This document shows positions 12,371-24,716 of a stretch of DNA of 64,000 nt, piece by piece (the stretch's first letter is position 1; every line of letters begins with the position of its first letter). The notes below the pieces were generated by a model. It had not been told where the DNA came from. It saw nothing but the letters and a program-made list of their open reading frames with translations, and did not search any database. Location of the stretch: the NCBI RefSeq assembly GCF_900005765.1, contig NC_041690.1, forward strand, positions 248,001-312,000, given 5' to 3'. The translations under genes and the position numbers were made by a program. Origin of the DNA: Plasmodium relictum (Eukaryota; Apicomplexa; Aconoidasida; Haemosporida; Plasmodiidae).

Positions 12371-13337
12371 TTTTTAAACATTTTTTAAAAATAAAAAAAA
12401 AAAAACTTATATTTTTTATTTAATATAATAATATTAGTTAAATATTATTTTATTTATGCATCAAAAATTCAATCAATATTAACTTTATAGCTATTTATTT
12501 ATAATAATCCGTTAATTTATATATTTTTATTTATTTATGTTTTCTTCAAATATATATCTACTTAAGAAAGTATTTTAGTACTATTGTTTATAGTATGAAT
12601 TAAAATTGTAATTTTTTTCTTTATTAAATTATTTTGTTTTTTCTATATTTATAATTTTTTAAATCATTTCATTTATTACATACATGCCTTTTGTATTTAC
12701 ATATATGTTATGTTTCATATATATATAATGGTTACTTTATAAAATTTAATTTACGTTTTTTCTTTAAAAATTTTTATTTTTTAAAAATAGATATAAAATT
12801 AATTTCAATAGGTAAAAAGGTTTAAAATTCTTTTTAAAAATTTTTTTTGATCTATATAAAAGAATTTCATGTTAAATTTTTTAATTTAAAATTTTAATAT
12901 TTTTTGTACAATAAAAAAAAAAAAGGAAAAAAAAAAAAAAAGGTAAATAAAGTATCAAATTTTTTTATGCTTAACGATAATTTTAAAAGTCCTTAAAATA
13001 CATCAAGGAAAATTATTTTTCATAATTATTTCAAATGTTTATAATATAAAAGAGAGAAAAAAAATTATTTCACAATTAACCTGGTTGCATTTCTTATGTA
13101 AATGGTTTCATTTTACTAAAAATAATATTTCAGTGTATATTTTTTTTAATTTTTTTTATTTCACAATGAATTGCTAGTGTGCATTTTTTTTTTTTTTTCA
13201 TCTTTATAATTTATTCATCAGGGAAAATAATAAAATAACATTTTACTATCTAGTCTAATATAAATATATTTTTAATTATAATTAGAAAAGAAAGAAAAAA
13301 TAGAATAAAATTTATATTTAAAAAAAAATATTGTATG

Positions 13338-13341
<4 letters not shown>

Positions 13342-13398
<57 letters not shown>
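13342..13398. repeat. (TA)n microsatellite
   Basis: About 57 bases of near-perfect TA repeat within the long divergent intergenic region. Confidence 0.9.
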
Positions 13399-13400
<2 letters not shown>

Positions 13401-16400
13401 CTTTTTTCATATTAATGAAAAGTAACAAAATACAAAAAAATTATGTTATCGAACATAATATTTAGTGCTATGTAAAGCATACATAGTATACGATAAAAAT
13501 ATAATTTCAAATTATTAGAATAATAATAAAATACTTTTTCTTTCCCTTTTTTTTTTTTAAAACTTTATTGAAAATATATATTTGCAGGCAAGAAGATATG
13601 GTAATACACCTAAAAAGGTTTATAGATTATTATAATTTGTTAATGTAAATTATATATATGTTCTTGAGAATATAGAACTCGAGAATTTTTAATGTACAAA
13701 TTCATAATAAATTGGGAATTTTTTGCGGTCACATTATGGTTTGTACATAGAAATTATATATCTTTTCTAAAATACAAAAAAAAAGTAAACACAAAAATAA
13801 TTTTAAAATGACGTGAAAAAAAAAATAGATATATAAAAATTATGTATATAATAGCTAGATATATATAAAATGTAAAAACTTCATAACTATTCGACAATCT
13901 TAAAGGTGAAAAAATTTATAAAAGTATAATACAGTTATTTATATTTTTTTTATGATACAATTTTTTCACATTTTGAAATTTTTACACCATTAACTTTTGA
14001 TTAAATAAAAATTGTAATATAATTTATTAGCTCATTTTATTTATTTATTTTTTTTTTTTTGAAGGTAAAAAAATGTAGAATTTTTATTAAAAAAATAAAA
14101 AATAAAAATAAAATTGCATTTTAAAAAATTTATTAATCTTCATTTTTATAATAGTTCTATTTTATTTATTTTATACGATAATAATGTAGAAATTTTATAA
14201 AAATTTTCACATTAATTTATAATTTTTAAAATCATACAAAACTTTATAATAATATATAAATTATCCACTTTATTGACTTTTTTTTATTCTTTTATGAAGA
14301 TACTGTATGTTATTTTTTCTTTATCTTTCTTTTTGTTTCTTTGAATATATATATAGATTAATATAGAAAATGGAGAGTTAACAAAAATGTTATTTTATAA
14401 TAAAAAGTTTCCAATAAAAAATTTTATAAAAAAAAAAATATATAATGTAGAAAAATATAAACAAATTTAAAAAAAAAAACTTCATATAAATAATTTAAAA
14501 ATAATATTTTTTAGTAATATATATACAACAAAAAAAAATTTTGTGTTTCATTTTTTATTATATATAGAGAGAAATGTTATTATTTTTATTTAAAATGTAA
14601 CGTGGAAAATAAAAAAAATATGATATAAATTTGTTAAAATGTAATTTTAATAAAAAAAAAATAAACAAAAAATATAAATTATAAAAAATTTATGAATAAA
14701 ATAAAATTAATAAAAAAATTATACAAAAAGTTATAATTTAGAAAATCTAAAACTTTAGTTCAAAAAAAAGAAAATAAAGCTAAATCGGGAGCATTATCTA
14801 TAATATTTAAAAAATCTATTAGTGCAAAAATAAAAACGAGGGAAAAAAAGAAAATTTGCATGCGGAGAAAACATTGCTTTTTTTTTTTTTATTTAAAAAC
14901 AATTCATAATTTTTTAGAGTGTAACTGTTCTTAAAATTCTACATACACTTTTTAATTTTATTTTGTTCTAATTAATGTGTTTTTTTTTTTTTTTTTCATT
15001 ATCCTTACATTATATATATATTTTTAAGAAAATAGAAAAAATTATTAAAAAAGAAAGTTTTTTTTTCATAATGATCCTTTAAAAAAAACAAGTATTTAAA
15101 AATATGAACAAAAATGTATATTTAGATGCAAATGATCTAAAATATGGTATTGTCTAAATCAATAAAGAAATATATGATTTTAAAAAAATGTACTAAAATA
15201 TGAAAAAAAAAAAAAATAACATACAGTATGGTGTGGTATGTAAAATTAATTTTAACTCTTGAATTATAAAAAAATAACATAGAATAAATATCACTACCTT
15301 TAACCTAATTTTTTATTTACGAATTTCTTAAAAACTTTATACATACAGGAAAATTTACTTTTTTTCTTTCTTTTAAATACTATCTATATTCCATAATTGA
15401 ATTTTTTTTTTTCCACTATCTTCCCAATTTTATTGATTTTAAAAAAAAAAAATTTTGAATAACTCGGAAATTTTTTTATTGAATCCTTTTCCTTGAACAA
15501 TTTTTTTTTTTTGCACTTCGTTTATATATGTATATAATTGATAACTTGAATAAAATTTCTACTTTATATAATTATGTATGCAATGGTTATTGTATCATAT
15601 TATTAAATTTATTCGATTTCTTTTATCTTTTTTTAGTGAAAGGGCACTATATATAAGTACGACAAAAACATATATGGTGCAAAATTTTTTTTTTTATATT
15701 AAAGGCATTTATTATATTGAAAATGTTTCACTTAGAATTTTGCCTCTTGTTCTGGTATGGATTAAAATAATATTTGTATGTTCTCTTATATAGTAAAGGA
15801 ACAATACCATTCTGTTGAAAAAATGTATATATAAATATAACACATGTGAAAATATATATATATTTATTTTAATTTTTATTGGTTTTTCCTTTTTTTCTTT
15901 TTTCCCTCTAATTCCTCTTAATCTAGATTGATAATATATTTATTATCTTAGGATTAAAGAAAAGTCAATAACATGAATAAATAGTTTTTGCATGTGGTCT
16001 CTTTTACATCAATTTTTTTTTTTACCTAATAATTCCATTTACAAATGGGAAAGTTTATTACTTCTCGCACTTCAAAATACTATAATAAATATTATAAATA
16101 TTTAAAAAAAAAAATTAGAGAAGTAAAAAAATTATAAATAGAAAGCAACTAAATAAAACTTTTTAAATAATATTTCAAAAGTGAACTACAAAAAATTTAC
16201 ACACAATGTTATATTTTTTAATGAAAATGAATAAAAAAAAAAATATATATTAATATTAGTATTTATATATATAAAAACCTTTTTATTCCTCATATTTCTA
16301 TTAATGTATTTCAAATTTATTATGCTTTTAAATGACAAATTAATACATTTCATCATATATAACGGAAATTAAAGGCAAACATTGAAATGTTTTTGGTCTA

Positions 16401-16729
16401 AAACATCTAAAGAGATTTATTGCTTAGCCTTAATTTTCTTACATTCATTCCTTAATTTTTTTTTCTTTTCCTCTTTTTTTTTTTTTTTATTTTCATTATT
16501 AATATTATTTATTATAAAGTAATTGCGTTTAATTTTATATATCTTTTTTTTTTTTTTTACATTTTCACTATTGATATAGTGTAAATAAAAATGTATATGC
16601 CAATTATTTTGTAGAAAGAACAACAAATATTTTATTATATTTCATTTATTCTATTTTTTTTGTTAAAAATTGCTATAGAGATATACTTTTTCATTTTTTA
16701 TTATATACTTTATAAAGTATTGATTTATT

Positions 16730-16737
<8 letters not shown>

Positions 16738-16773
<36 letters not shown>
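16738..16773. repeat. (TA)n microsatellite
   Basis: About 36 bases of TA repeat, roughly 1.1 kb before the AP2 gene start. Confidence 0.85.
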
Positions 16774-16776
<3 letters not shown>

Positions 16777-17870
16777 CTTCTTTGTTTATAGATAACAATG
16801 ACTCATATTTTTTATGAGTGCGCATATATACAACTATATTATACTTAATTATATTCTTTTCCTTTTTTTTTTTTTTCCTCTTTTATACAAATGTTACTTT
16901 TTTTTTTTAAGTGAAATTTTTATTTTAAATTTCATTCTCTCCAGCAAAAATAATAAATTATTACTTTTTTTATTAATTTTTAGTTCTCTGTTTTTTTTTT
17001 TTTTAATTGTTACATCAAAAAATTTCATATGTTGCTGTTCAAAGAGAGTATGGTTTTAGGAATAAGTTAATGATAAACTTAAAAATGCAAATGTATATAT
17101 ATATATATGTGTGTATGCATATATATATACATTGAGTATAAGGAAAATATTTCTATATTAATGTGATACATGAACATATATTCTAGGCATTAAAAAAAAA
17201 TTGGCATTTTTAGCTTTATCTTTAAATACTTTAAAAATAAAATACAAATGAAGTACAGATAAAATAAAAATAATGCAAAATAAAATAATAAATACTTACA
17301 TTTTAATAACATATAAAAGTATTTTGTTTTTGTTTTTTTTTTTTTTTTATAATTTATGATATTTTTTCTGTTTTATTAATACATTTTAATGTATTTATAT
17401 TTTTATAATACAATATCTTTTAAATTTGATTGTTTTGTCTTGTTTTATATTTATTTATATTTATTTTTTTTTTTTTTTTTTTGTCCACATTATTTTTTTA
17501 ATAAAATAATTATAAATTTTAAATACTTTTCATATTAAAAACATTTTAAAAAAGATAAATTTATTTTGTAGCATTTAAACAAAGATCGAAATTTTTTTTT
17601 TTATGGTACATTTTTTAAAAAGATAAAATGCTAATGGAAACGTTGATATATGTTGTAGTTATAAATTTAAACTTGTTATATATATAGAGAATTGTGGACA
17701 ATAATTTATATAATTATTTCTTTTTAATGCACACACAAAATAAAAAAATAAAAATATATAAGAATTAAACAATAAAAATTTAAGTTATTTTTAATGCTGA
17801 ATAATCTTCTTTATTTCTAAAGTATTATTTTTATTTTATTTTTTTTTTTTTTATCTTTTTCTATATTAAG

Positions 17871-20800
17871 ATGAATATTGAAGAAAGGAAAATAAAATTT
17901 CTTTATTTTTTGAAGTATATATATGAATATAAAAAAGATATTAATAGAAATTTTAATATTAGCTCAATTGATTTTCATTGTGCACAAATTTTAAATTTTG
18001 AATCTGACGATGATTTTTATTTTTATAATTTAATTTTTAGCCAATTTTCCTCTTTAGAAAGATTAGAAAACTTAAGTTATGGAGAAATAAAAAATGTAAT
18101 AGAATATTTAAATAATTTACAAATATCCTACATTAAATCACAAGTAATTTTTAATTTATGCATATCAGAATATTTGATATCTTTTTATATTAAAGAGGAT
18201 ACTTACAATAACATAAATGGATGTACTGGTATTAATGAATTAATTATTTTAAAAAAATATTTAAAACATATATTAAAAATTTTTGGTTTTAATAATGTAT
18301 TTGATGATTTTGAGATTCAAAATAATAATATAAGAAATCAGAAATTAGAAAATAAAGGAAAACCTAATGATAAATTTGATAGAGAGCCATTTACTGATGT
18401 ATTAAACAAACTTAAACTTCTTATTAATTTGACAGATAAAGAAAACATTTCGAAGAATTACACTATTTTAAGAACAAATAATACATTAAAAGGAATAGAT
18501 ATACAAAACAATTTAGACAATCATCGATTTTCATCAGGTAGTAACTATTCTAGTGAAACATATACAAATAATGGATTAAAAGATTCAAAAAATGATCTCA
18601 AAGTAGAAAAATTGCCAGTGATAAATATAGGAGAAGACAGGGGGGGAATGAATAAATTACATAGTATTACAAATGATATAAAAAATGAAAATTTAGTAGA
18701 TTTAAATTCTTCAAGAAATCAAAGGGAAAATTTTACAACAAATAATATTTATAAAATAAATAAAGATGATTTCCATGCGTATGCCTTCAATAGAAACTGT
18801 AGCAAATGTAAAAAATATTTTAATAACACTAAAAATATTGATTGTGAAAATCCTAATTATTTAAATAATAAATTAAAAAAATTTATTAAATATAATAATA
18901 ATAATGATAATAATATTAATGTTAAATTAAATGAAAAAATTGAAAAACATGATTTAAGGAATCAAGAAAATAGTGAAGTAAATTATAATTTTGATAAACA
19001 TGTAGAGAAAAATAAAACCAAAACAATTGAAATAAATAGCAAGAATCTCAAGGATATTAAGGAAATAATTAACAAAAGATATTTTCGAGATAAAGAAAAC
19101 AAAGAATATAGTTTCAATGAAAATGATAATGCTAACAGTTCACTGTTTCAAAATAAATGTATTGAAAATAATACAAATATAAATTATGAAAATATTTCTT
19201 CAAATCTTCCTTATATTAATTATATTAATAGTAATACTTCACTAAAAGACATGCTTAGTAATAAAATTTGTTATCTTGTAAATAGTATTGGTAATAATTC
19301 AAATAATAACTATAATAATATTGAAAAAAACTGTAGTAAAACAAGCGACATAAAAAGTTCACAAACAATTTATAAGAATTTGCAAAATCATTATAATATA
19401 TCTAATATAAACATTGACTATTTAAAAGAAATATGTACTCAAGGTTGTATAAGCATACATAATGAAAGAAATAAAAATAATATATTTCAAAATTTTAACA
19501 TAATTTTAAATAATATATTTCAATCATTTTTCTATAAATATATTTTGTATGAACAAGGTTGCACCAAATCATTACCAACAAATATACAAACTATTTATTT
19601 CATATTTTTAAATCAAATAAGAAATAATAATAATAATATATTAAGCAGTTTAAGTAAAATATGCAACATGTGCTTTCCTTTTAAAAGTAATTTTATCCTT
19701 TTATTAAATGAATATATAAAAAACAATATTGAAAAATACAAAATATCATTATACAAATTTTTATTAAAAAATGAATTAAAAGCTTCAACAAATAACACAG
19801 AAAATGAAAATGTATTGAACAAGGAAAAATTAGATCAAAAAGAAGTAAATGAAAGAGATGAATATAAAGATGAAGAAGGGGAAAAAAAAGAAAAAAAAAA
19901 AAAAAAAACTTTGTTATATGCAAATGATTGTTTAAGCAAGAAAACGAATTTTAAAAATAATCTTAATAACCAAGAAGCAATATTAAAAGATAATAAAACA
20001 GATGAAATGGATTGTGTGAACAAAAATAATAATGATAAAATAAAAATTATTTGTTTAAATTATTTTGATAACAATAAATTACTAGAAAATAGTAGCACAT
20101 TAAATAGCAACAAAATAAAAAATTCCTCAATTTGTGATATCACGCCATGTCCCTACAGCTTTTTAAATTCCCATAATGAAAATAAAAGTTGCGATAATGA
20201 ATTAAAAACTGGAATAAATAATTCTCATAATTGTGTAAATAACAATAGTATTCATATAGAAAAGAATATAGAAAAAACTTCAAATATAAATGACATGAAA
20301 ATTGATGATGTACTCAAAGATGATAATGATATATTATTTAATTATATAAAAAATAATTCAATAAGTAATAGTAATGGGGAATTCATTATTAAAAATATAC
20401 TAAATTACTTATATGGAAATAGTAATAATAATTTTAACAATAATTATTTTAATGTTTGTGATAATTATTTAAATAAATACAAAAATAGTAGCAGTAGTAA
20501 TAATTATGCTGATAATAAATGTAGCTTTAATAATTTTAACCATGGAGCATTTATATTAGCAAAGATCATTAAACAATATTTAACTGATATAGAAGATCCT
20601 TTAAACAATTATGAAGATAAAGTAATTGATTACCTTGGAAATAATTTAAATTTTCAAATACTAAAGGATAAAATTAACAACTTTAATTGTTGCACAAACA
20701 ATCAACATTTAAATAAAAAAAATCATTCTAAATTAGATAAAAATGCTAGTGTTAATATTGAAAATCCTCTTTTACATAATGCATCTTTTCTAAATTGTAA

Positions 20801-23800
20801 CAACAATATTTTGATTGATAAAAACAAAAATGAGAAATGTTTTTGCAAATGCAAATGCAAATTTAAAAATAATAATATAACACAATTAAAAGAAAAAAGT
20901 GAAGTAAATCATTGTTTATTTAAAAATAGTAACATTCCATATTTTGGAAGATTTGATGATACTAACCTTAAAGGTATAGATAAGAATAATTATAACTGTA
21001 ATGAAAAAGCATCGATTGGTAACTTTTCAAGAGAAAATCCTGAAAACAAAATTAATAATAAGATATGCATAAAAAATAAAATACATAGTTATTTAAATTA
21101 TAATTATTTATGCAATTTAGAAAAAAAAAAAAAAAATAGTGAAATAAATTTTGATAATTTTCAATTAATTGAAACAAATATGAATAATGAAAATGCTGTT
21201 AATAACTTGAATGCATTTGAAAATGATAAAAATAATTTTGATTCATTTACTAATACTTGTAACATAAAAAAATGTTATCAACATGGGGAATATGTAGCAT
21301 TAAATGATCACATAAAAATTAAATTTGATACATGTAATAAAATAAATTGTTCACATACAAATTTCATGAATCCAATGAAAGCTTATGAGTGTATTAAAAT
21401 GAAAAATACAAATAAAGAGCATGTAAAATCAAATTACATAATAGATTTAAATGATTACAAAGGTTCTATTATTTGTGTTAAAAATGTAACAAGTATTCAT
21501 ATAAATAAAAGTAGTATTTTATTATTTGGATCAAATACTGTAAATTGTGAGGATGATTTAGATAAGAACAATAGATTCATTATTGACAAAGAAATAAATT
21601 ATTGTTATAATGATGAAGAAAGTAAAATTTTTAATAAATCTAACATATGTTATAGTAGAAAATCCTTACCTACTACTAATAGAGATTTAAAAAAAACACA
21701 GGTAGAAAATATATTGTTACATAATATAAATGAGGACAGTGCTAAAAAATTGAATACGTTAAATAATATACATGATAATTCTAAAATAGCAAGTACATTG
21801 AATGCTTTCGATAATAATAATTTTAAAATATCAAATAAGTTAAATAATGTAAGCATAGATAAACAAGGAGCTATCAAATTGAATAATGAAAATTGTTCAA
21901 AGAGTAATAACTCTAATCTCAATATTTCATCAAATTATTTGAAGAAGACAATTAGCTTGAATAATAATTCTCATAATATTGAACAAGAAACATTGAAAAA
22001 TATTATTTCAACCATAAAAATAAAAAAAGAAAAAGATGATGATACTAGTACTGTTTCTAAGAACTTAAACAATAGTTCAAATTCATTTGAACAGAAAGAA
22101 GACAAATTAAACAAATTAAACAAATATTCTAAAAAAAGGATGAGAGATCACGAAGAGCATACGAATAATGAAAATGAAAAAAAAAATAAAAGATTATGTA
22201 AGCATTTTTCTTTAGAGGCAAAAAAAAATAATTATAATTCTATATGCAATGAGGATATAAAAAATAATCTTATAGAGGAAATTATTAAGAAAATCATTGT
22301 GTGTTATTTAAAAAACAATATAAATTATTTAAATAACATAAATAAAATAAATAATTTTAATGATAAAAATAAAATAAATGATATATATACTGTTTATGGA
22401 AAAAACAATGAAACAAACGATAATCATATGAATAATCATAATTCAAAAAATGAGACAGATAATAGCTTTATAAATAAAAATGAAATGAACAGTAATATAA
22501 ATAATAATGAATTAAATAATGATGAATTAAATAATGATGAATTAAATAATGATGAATTAAATAATGATGAATTAAATAATGAGGATACGAATAATATTAA
22601 AAATAATAATAATAATAATAATGATGAAACAAATGATAACTACGAAATTAATAATAATAAAAATATTAACGAAGTATGTATTAGTTATATAAATAATATC
22701 TGTAAAAATAATAATGATACAATTAATAGCAATGTAGTGAATAATATAGAAACAAATTACAACTGTGTTAGTAATAATACCTCAAAAATTAATGAAGAAA
22801 ATTTTAATTTTACTAATAATAACAGTATAAATTATAATAAAGCTAGAGACAATTATAAATGTATTAATCTAACTGATGGAGATAACACGAAACAATTAGT
22901 GGAAAAAGTAAAAAATGAAAAAATAAAGTGCATAAATAATACACTAAGTAATTATATGAAAAAAATAACTAGCAATCATATAGGTTTGGAAAATAGCATA
23001 AATGATAATGTGGTTACCAATCCTTGTAGCAATGACAAAAAACAAAGTAAAAGCTGTGGAAAGATGATTGACATTAATTATGATAAAAATAAAAGGAAAT
23101 GTAATAAACAAAAATGCAATTTAAATTATAATACATTATTAACTCAATTTGACTTCTTAGAATATTCGAACAATGAAAAATCATTCTTTTTGAATAATAA
23201 TTTTGAAGAAAATATGAAAAATCAAAATATAAGTGTAAAAATGAAAAACACAAAAAATATATCTAATAATGAGCTTAGGGAATGCTTACATTCATTAAAC
23301 AATAAAATGAAAGAATGTCTTCAAGAAAAGTATATTAAAAACAAAGTAAAAAGTGAAGAGTATATGACAAGAAAGGAAAATAACAGTGAACAGTGTGATG
23401 GTTTCATTGAATATGATAATAATATTAATAATAGTAATATAACCAAAGGAAGCAATGATACAAAAATAAATGAAGAATTAGAGAATGAAAAAAATTATTA
23501 TTTTAGTGAAAAGGGTATTACTGGAAGCAGTAATAATAATATAAAACCAAATAGTAATAATAATAATATAAATATAAAAAAAGAAAGTAATATTGATAGC
23601 AAATGCACATTAAAAGTAAAGGAGCAAGTGACAAATAAGAATAAACTATTTGATTTTAGCAAAAACATAAATGAATTGGATAAAAACAAAGAACCAAATA
23701 TTAATAAAAATTGTGACTTATCAAATAAAAATCTAGAAAATAATAATACTACAAATAGCGATGTAGAAAATCATTCCTTTATTAATAGTAGAACGTCAAA

Positions 23801-24254
23801 AAGTTTTTATAGTATTGAAGATTATATAAATGATTCAGATAATAGTAAAAAGAAAAAAGTAGATAAAAATAAATTAGAAAATTATAAAACGAAAAATAAT
23901 GATGAAAAAAAAAAAAGAAAAAATAAAAAAGATTATAGCAATTCTTTATTAATGAAACATGACCCACCTATACCAGGTGTAAGTTTTGATAGAATAAAAA
24001 ATAGATGGGTAGCAGGATTAAGAACAGAAAATGGAAGATATATTCGAAAATATTTTTCAGTCCTTCGATTTGGTATGGAAGAAGCTAAATATAAAGCAAT
24101 AGAATGTAGAATAAATTATGGTAGTTCAAAATGCAAAAGAAAAGGGAAGATGAATGCAGATATTAAAAATGCATTAATATATTGTCAGAATATTGACAGA
24201 AACAGATTAATTAATATATTAGATGAAGAATGCGGAAAATCACTTTTTATTTAA
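17871..24254 (+). CDS. Large ApiAP2-like DNA-binding protein with a single C-terminal AP2 domain
   Basis: One uninterrupted frame of 2,127 residues, overwhelmingly Asn/Lys/Ser low complexity. Residues about 1-150 are free of Asn runs and look folded. A second ordered, Cys/Leu-containing helical stretch at about 510-640 (LSSLSKICNMCFPF) could be an ACDC-like domain, but this is weak. A DELNN repeat lies near 1546-1570. The AP2 domain is at about 2030-2085: PIPGVSFDRIKNRW, then VAGL, RYIRKYFSV and GMEEAKYKAIECR, matching the plant-derived three-strand/one-helix ApiAP2 pattern, preceded by Lys-rich sequence that may be a nuclear signal. ApiAP2 proteins are the parasite's main sequence-specific transcription factors. 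I do not recall a named ApiAP2 at the corresponding P. falciparum position. The neighbours do not fit AP2-G. Confidence 0.8.
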   Translation: MNIEERKIKFLYFLKYIYEYKKDINRNFNISSIDFHCAQILNFESDDDFYFYNLIFSQFSSLERLENLSYGEIKNVIEYLNNLQISYIKSQVIFNLCISEYLISFYIKEDTYNNINGCTGINELIILKKYLKHILKIFGFNNVFDDFEIQNNNIRNQKLENKGKPNDKFDREPFTDVLNKLKLLINLTDKENISKNYTILRTNNTLKGIDIQNNLDNHRFSSGSNYSSETYTNNGLKDSKNDLKVEKLPVINIGEDRGGMNKLHSITNDIKNENLVDLNSSRNQRENFTTNNIYKINKDDFHAYAFNRNCSKCKKYFNNTKNIDCENPNYLNNKLKKFIKYNNNNDNNINVKLNEKIEKHDLRNQENSEVNYNFDKHVEKNKTKTIEINSKNLKDIKEIINKRYFRDKENKEYSFNENDNANSSLFQNKCIENNTNINYENISSNLPYINYINSNTSLKDMLSNKICYLVNSIGNNSNNNYNNIEKNCSKTSDIKSSQTIYKNLQNHYNISNINIDYLKEICTQGCISIHNERNKNNIFQNFNIILNNIFQSFFYKYILYEQGCTKSLPTNIQTIYFIFLNQIRNNNNNILSSLSKICNMCFPFKSNFILLLNEYIKNNIEKYKISLYKFLLKNELKASTNNTENENVLNKEKLDQKEVNERDEYKDEEGEKKEKKKKKTLLYANDCLSKKTNFKNNLNNQEAILKDNKTDEMDCVNKNNNDKIKIICLNYFDNNKLLENSSTLNSNKIKNSSICDITPCPYSFLNSHNENKSCDNELKTGINNSHNCVNNNSIHIEKNIEKTSNINDMKIDDVLKDDNDILFNYIKNNSISNSNGEFIIKNILNYLYGNSNNNFNNNYFNVCDNYLNKYKNSSSSNNYADNKCSFNNFNHGAFILAKIIKQYLTDIEDPLNNYEDKVIDYLGNNLNFQILKDKINNFNCCTNNQHLNKKNHSKLDKNASVNIENPLLHNASFLNCNNNILIDKNKNEKCFCKCKCKFKNNNITQLKEKSEVNHCLFKNSNIPYFGRFDDTNLKGIDKNNYNCNEKASIGNFSRENPENKINNKICIKNKIHSYLNYNYLCNLEKKKKNSEINFDNFQLIETNMNNENAVNNLNAFENDKNNFDSFTNTCNIKKCYQHGEYVALNDHIKIKFDTCNKINCSHTNFMNPMKAYECIKMKNTNKEHVKSNYIIDLNDYKGSIICVKNVTSIHINKSSILLFGSNTVNCEDDLDKNNRFIIDKEINYCYNDEESKIFNKSNICYSRKSLPTTNRDLKKTQVENILLHNINEDSAKKLNTLNNIHDNSKIASTLNAFDNNNFKISNKLNNVSIDKQGAIKLNNENCSKSNNSNLNISSNYLKKTISLNNNSHNIEQETLKNIISTIKIKKEKDDDTSTVSKNLNNSSNSFEQKEDKLNKLNKYSKKRMRDHEEHTNNENEKKNKRLCKHFSLEAKKNNYNSICNEDIKNNLIEEIIKKIIVCYLKNNINYLNNINKINNFNDKNKINDIYTVYGKNNETNDNHMNNHNSKNETDNSFINKNEMNSNINNNELNNDELNNDELNNDELNNDELNNEDTNNIKNNNNNNNDETNDNYEINNNKNINEVCISYINNICKNNNDTINSNVVNNIETNYNCVSNNTSKINEENFNFTNNNSINYNKARDNYKCINLTDGDNTKQLVEKVKNEKIKCINNTLSNYMKKITSNHIGLENSINDNVVTNPCSNDKKQSKSCGKMIDINYDKNKRKCNKQKCNLNYNTLLTQFDFLEYSNNEKSFFLNNNFEENMKNQNISVKMKNTKNISNNELRECLHSLNNKMKECLQEKYIKNKVKSEEYMTRKENNSEQCDGFIEYDNNINNSNITKGSNDTKINEELENEKNYYFSEKGITGSSNNNIKPNSNNNNINIKKESNIDSKCTLKVKEQVTNKNKLFDFSKNINELDKNKEPNINKNCDLSNKNLENNNTTNSDVENHSFINSRTSKSFYSIEDYINDSDNSKKKKVDKNKLENYKTKNNDEKKKRKNKKDYSNSLLMKHDPPIPGVSFDRIKNRWVAGLRTENGRYIRKYFSVLRFGMEEAKYKAIECRINYGSSKCKRKGKMNADIKNALIYCQNIDRNRLINILDEECGKSLFI
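22506..22580 (+). repeat. 15-bp in-frame tandem repeat (DELNN x5)
   Basis: Five consecutive copies of a 15-base unit, GATGAATTAAATAAT (the first has AAT in place of GAT), inside the AP2 gene. They encode near-identical N/DELNN pentapeptides. Perfect copies suggest recent slippage and likely length polymorphism. Confidence 0.9.
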
Positions 24255-24716
24255 ACATTTATTAAAAAAAGACAATTTATATTTTTATGAGTTAACTGAA
24301 TTAAAAAAAAAATATAAATATCTAAAATAATTTTTCTTTTAAAAGTTGAATGGCAAATAAGTAATTAATTATTCATTTATGAATGAAAACTATTTAAAAA
24401 TACATATATATTTTTATTATATATATATATATATTTAAATAATTTTATAATAAATTATTTTTATGTTATTTATAATATACTATAAAATTAAAAAAACAAA
24501 AAATTTTAATTAAAAATTTACATTTATAGATAAAAAAATAAATATTAGTAGTAAAACATTAATAAACAAATGTTATAATATACATATATTAATAATAAAA
24601 ATTTTAAGTAGACAAATATACAAAAAAAAAAAAAAAAAAAATTTATGTATAAAAAAATTCTTTTTTGTAAAAGAATTAACTATATTTAAAATATTAGCCT
24701 TTTTTTTTTGTTGTTG
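24255..24716. other. Convergent 3' intergenic region
   Basis: Short AT-rich region between the ends of the AP2 gene and the NUFIP1-like gene. No gene or RNA seen. Confidence 0.7.

Larger units (their letters stand above)
12371..17870. other. 5.5-kb divergent intergenic region upstream of the AP2 gene
   Basis: The largest gene-free stretch, between the divergent starts of the splicing-factor and AP2 genes. It should hold both promoters and probably a long AP2-gene leader. It contains two (TA)n runs, many poly-A/T tracts, and three TGTACA palindromes (near 12905, 13693 and 13742). Slightly GC-richer islands lie near 13070-13110, 13590-13760, 14780-14875 and 15630-15800; I recognise no ncRNA in them. 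Short open frames at 15578-15793, 16417-16626 and 16814-17059 look like chance. Confidence 0.6.

Noticed and set aside
15578-15793. 71-residue open frame in the long intergenic region
   Set aside because: Phe/Ile/Leu-rich, no motif, no splice partner. Treated as chance, though it lies in a slightly GC-richer island.
19613-20023. Antisense open frames in the AP2 gene
   Set aside because: Phe/Leu-rich shadows of Lys/Asn codons on the coding strand.
17871-24254. Calling the AP2 gene AP2-G
   Set aside because: Its size and C-terminal AP2 position are similar, but the expected neighbours (for example GAP45) are absent and the surrounding genes are those of another chromosome block.
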